From Tenacibaculum sp. (lineage in GTDB: Bacteria > Bacteroidota > Bacteroidia > Flavobacteriales > Flavobacteriaceae): 64,000 bases of DNA. The position numbers and the translations under genes were made by a program. The first letter of the stretch is position 1; every line of letters starts with the position of its first letter. The stretch covers positions 20,741 through 84,740 of the forward strand of contig JAHDDQ010000004.1 in the NCBI GenBank assembly GCA_020629275.1, in the 5' to 3' direction. Shown piece by piece: positions 62,243 to 64,000 of this stretch. The notes beneath the pieces were generated by a model, which was given only the letters and a program-made list of their open reading frames with translations, did no database searches and was not told where the DNA came from.

Positions 62243-62274
62243 TTTGCCCACAACGTATTAACCTCATAAATTTG
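62243..62274 (+). promoter_or_regulatory. Promoter of the response regulator gene
   Basis: TTTG (62243-62246), a 20-nt spacer and TAAATTTG (62267-62274) match both consensus elements. The start codon is 12 bp further. Confidence 0.78.
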
Positions 62275-62285
62275 TATATGTAATA

Positions 62286-62945
62286 ATGAAAGATAAAATC
62301 GAAGTTCACATAGCTGATGATCATAAGATTGTGATAGACGGAGTATCAGCTTTAATAAATACGGAGAGTGACATCGAGATAGTTGGTTATTCATTAACAG
62401 GGAAAAATGTTATTGAATGGTTTAAAAAAAATAAAGCCGACGTTTTAATTCTCGATATTAATATGCCAGAGTTAGATGGAATAGGCGTTTTGAAAACATT
62501 TAAAACAAGAAGCTTCCAACAGAATACAATTATATTATCTGGCTTAAGCGATCCGAAAATTGTTCAAGAGATGATCGCTTTAGGAGCGAAGGGATTCATA
62601 GAAAAAGGATCAGCTAGCGAACACATTATAAAAGCTATAAGAGCAGTTGCAAATGGAGAGCAGTATTATAGCGAAGAAATTAAAAACAGTCTGTTCGACT
62701 TGTATGTAACAGGAGCTAAAACAGACGAAGCAATAAAGAGTAGTGTGGTTACAGAACCACTTACGGACAGAGAAATAGAAGTTCTTAAATTGATAACAAA
62801 AGAACACAGTACGTCAGAAATAGCTGACAAATTAGACATAACAATAAAAACCGTCGAAACACACAGACGAAGTTTATATAAAAAAATTAAAGTAAAAAAT
62901 GTAGTAGGTTTGGCAATATACGCTGTTAAAAATAACATAGTTTAA
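62286..62945 (+). CDS. NarL/FixJ-type response regulator
   Basis: The 219-residue protein has a receiver domain (acidic pocket HIADDHKIVIDG, phosphate-accepting Asp in VLILDINMPELDG, Lys in KGFIEKGSA) and a C-terminal LuxR-type helix-turn-helix (EPLTDREIEVLKLITKEHST, LDITIKTVETHRRSLYKKI). The dyad array in its own promoter suggests autoregulation. A sensor kinase is not seen, but the secreted protein gene at the right edge may be its sensor. Confidence 0.93.
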   Translation: MKDKIEVHIADDHKIVIDGVSALINTESDIEIVGYSLTGKNVIEWFKKNKADVLILDINMPELDGIGVLKTFKTRSFQQNTIILSGLSDPKIVQEMIALGAKGFIEKGSASEHIIKAIRAVANGEQYYSEEIKNSLFDLYVTGAKTDEAIKSSVVTEPLTDREIEVLKLITKEHSTSEIADKLDITIKTVETHRRSLYKKIKVKNVVGLAIYAVKNNIV

Positions 62946-62995
62946 TTAACCTCCCTTCAATTTCTATATAGAGGTTCCCCGTCCTTATATATGTT

Positions 62996-63004
62996 CCCCC
63001 CCCC
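62996..63004 (+). repeat. C9 homopolymer tract upstream of lipoprotein gene
   Basis: A run of nine C lies between two short complementary arms (GTCCTT 62981-62986, AAGGAC 63005-63010) in an otherwise AT-rich leader, 110 bp before the lipoprotein start. GTTCCCC-like motifs occur at 62974-62980, 62993-63000 and 63053-63060. Confidence 0.6.
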
Positions 63005-63113
63005 AAGGACTATGTTATAGAATATTGTCAAGCCCTCTTCATTTCTTCAAAAGTTTCCCCCGAACTTTATCTTTCCTTAACGTTTAACATAAATCCACTT
63101 AAAATTTAGTACC

Positions 63114-63806
63114 ATGAGTAAAAGATACATACCTTTTGTGATGATGTTTGCATTAATATTATCATCTTGTTCAAGCGAAGAAAGTACAATTACAAACGAA
63201 GAAGCACCATTATTAAAAACATATAAGATTAGTAAAGATGCTGAAGGAAGATATTCAATAAATTACGAATTAAACGATGGCGCATACAGTGAAATGTCAA
63301 AAGATATTGCAGCTAAATCGAATAATATCAATGTATTTGAAGGAGCAAAGCGAACTAATAAAAAGGAAAGTAATAATGTTGCATTGGAAGAAGGAAAAAT
63401 AAAAATTGGTGTATTCGAAAATAACCAACAACGAAAATCGATAACAGTACAAGATGAAAACGCTGTATTTGCAAAGGGAGTTGATAATCCAGATTTTTTA
63501 GAGTCGTATAGTATAGAGTTTCTAGGAGGAAATCAATACGTACTAGACTTTAATGTAAAACAAGGTATTTGTGTAAGTTTTGAATATAATGACGAAAATA
63601 ATATCTATGAGGTACATCTAAAAGAAGGTCAATCGCATGGAACTTCATTCACCAAGTTATACACAAAATCTGAAAATTTACCATTAAATATAGATTTTGT
63701 AAATTACATTGAAGTAGGAACACAAACCAAAGGATTAAATACTAATAGTTCTATAGCCTATCAAACAAGAACGAATCCAAGATGGGGTACTGAACAGCTT
63801 AATTAA
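63114..63806 (+). CDS. Hypothetical lipoprotein (230 aa)
   Basis: The lipoprotein signal MFALILSSCSSEEST puts the lipidated Cys near residue 19. The mature part is a beta-rich domain with no recognisable family; the start of the mature part (LKTYKISKDAEGRYSINYEL) and an internal ESYSIEFLGGNQYVLDF suggest repeats. It lies between the response regulator and another secreted gene, 3 bp before the latter, so it is probably co-transcribed with that gene. Confidence 0.72.
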   Translation: MSKRYIPFVMMFALILSSCSSEESTITNEEAPLLKTYKISKDAEGRYSINYELNDGAYSEMSKDIAAKSNNINVFEGAKRTNKKESNNVALEEGKIKIGVFENNQQRKSITVQDENAVFAKGVDNPDFLESYSIEFLGGNQYVLDFNVKQGICVSFEYNDENNIYEVHLKEGQSHGTSFTKLYTKSENLPLNIDFVNYIEVGTQTKGLNTNSSIAYQTRTNPRWGTEQLN

Positions 63807-63809
63807 AGT

Positions 63810-64000
63810 ATGAAAACTGCTATAAGAAATATTATAATAATATTTGCTTTTATATTTTTTGTCACATCGGCGGAAGCTGAAAATTCAGGCTTTCGGATCT
63901 ATACATATAATTTTCAAAGTCAAGACACAAGTCTCCAAAAAAAATATGAATTAGCTAAAATCTTTTATGATGAAGGAAGACACGTTAGGGCATTAAAATT
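63810..64000 (+). CDS. Secreted protein, N-terminal part only
   Basis: The frame is open to the right edge (63 codons). It starts with a signal peptide (MKTAIRNIIIIFAFIFFVTS, cleaved after AEA), then NFQSQDTSLQKKYELAKIFY and DEGRHVRAL, a pattern like the first helix pair of a tetratricopeptide repeat. Tandem TPR plus histidine kinase proteins beside NarL-type regulators are common in this phylum, so it may be the missing sensor, but this is only an inference. Confidence 0.55.
   Translation, partial: MKTAIRNIIIIFAFIFFVTSAEAENSGFRIYTYNFQSQDTSLQKKYELAKIFYDEGRHVRALK

Overview
The window is AT-rich chromosomal DNA of a marine-type member of the Flavobacteriaceae (Bacteroidota). The evidence is the repeated flavobacterial promoter form (TTTG about 19-21 nt upstream of TAnnTTTG), the lack of Shine-Dalgarno sites, type IX secretion sorting domains, a fused DAHP synthase/chorismate mutase, a Rho with a long Asn/Arg-rich insertion, and families such as DUF4293, DUF6146, DUF4920 and Lacal_2735. 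A Tenacibaculum-like genus is plausible but unproven. There are no rRNA genes, prophage, insertion sequences or CRISPR arrays; one tRNA-Asp is present.

Layout. 1-8.6 kb: three tandem secreted reprolysin-like metalloproteases (the first cut by the window edge). The middle copy is a mosaic of its neighbours and shares a 709-bp identical tract with the third. 8.7-11.6 kb: lipB, a YceI lipoprotein, dtd, rsgA. 11.7-15.9 kb: a Phe/Tyr operon (pheA, aminotransferase, tyrA, DAHP synthase/chorismate mutase) preceded by what reads as a complete attenuator: promoter, 20-codon leader peptide with eight consecutive Phe/Tyr codons, antiterminator arm and intrinsic terminator. 16-21.5 kb: CIA30, an FAD oxidoreductase, folE and a pterin synthase, tRNA-Asp, DUF58, thioredoxin. 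21.6-28.2 kb: metK behind a SAM-II-like riboswitch, sppA, dsbD, tag. 28.2-29.1 kb: a Kir-type channel.

29.1-37.1 kb is the most interesting region. It holds an E1/ThiF-like enzyme, a PAS-LuxR regulator, a FeeM/LuxI-like acyl-transfer enzyme, six small double-glycine leader peptides in tandem (five of them too short for routine ORF calling), a JmjC/cupin oxygenase, an unknown protein, a C39-peptidase ABC exporter and a lipoprotein. Three promoters (thiF, the acyl synthase, the peptide operon) each carry a 16-bp dyad of the form CTACnYnTTnGTGTAR lying exactly 22 bp upstream of a perfect TAnnTTTG. Two of them have a second, degenerate or perfect dyad exactly 38 bp further upstream. I read this as an autoinducer-like circuit driving production of exported, modified peptides.

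37-50 kb: SDR, HAD, MazG-like pyrophosphatase, TlpA-like protein, ilvE, DUF4920, mnmD, trmN6-like methylase, a second YceI beside a membrane-anchored winged-helix regulator, saccharopine reductase-like protein, pckA and adenine deaminase. 50.2-50.6 kb: a decayed Bax-inhibitor/YccA-like gene. 50.7-59 kb: ruvC (TTG start), hemW, a cyclase-family protein, two WG-repeat proteins, DUF4230, MmcQ/YjbR and 5-formyl-THF cyclo-ligase. 59-64 kb: rho, DUF4293, and a LuxR-type response regulator behind a strong array of dyads, followed by a lipoprotein and the start of another secreted protein cut by the window edge.
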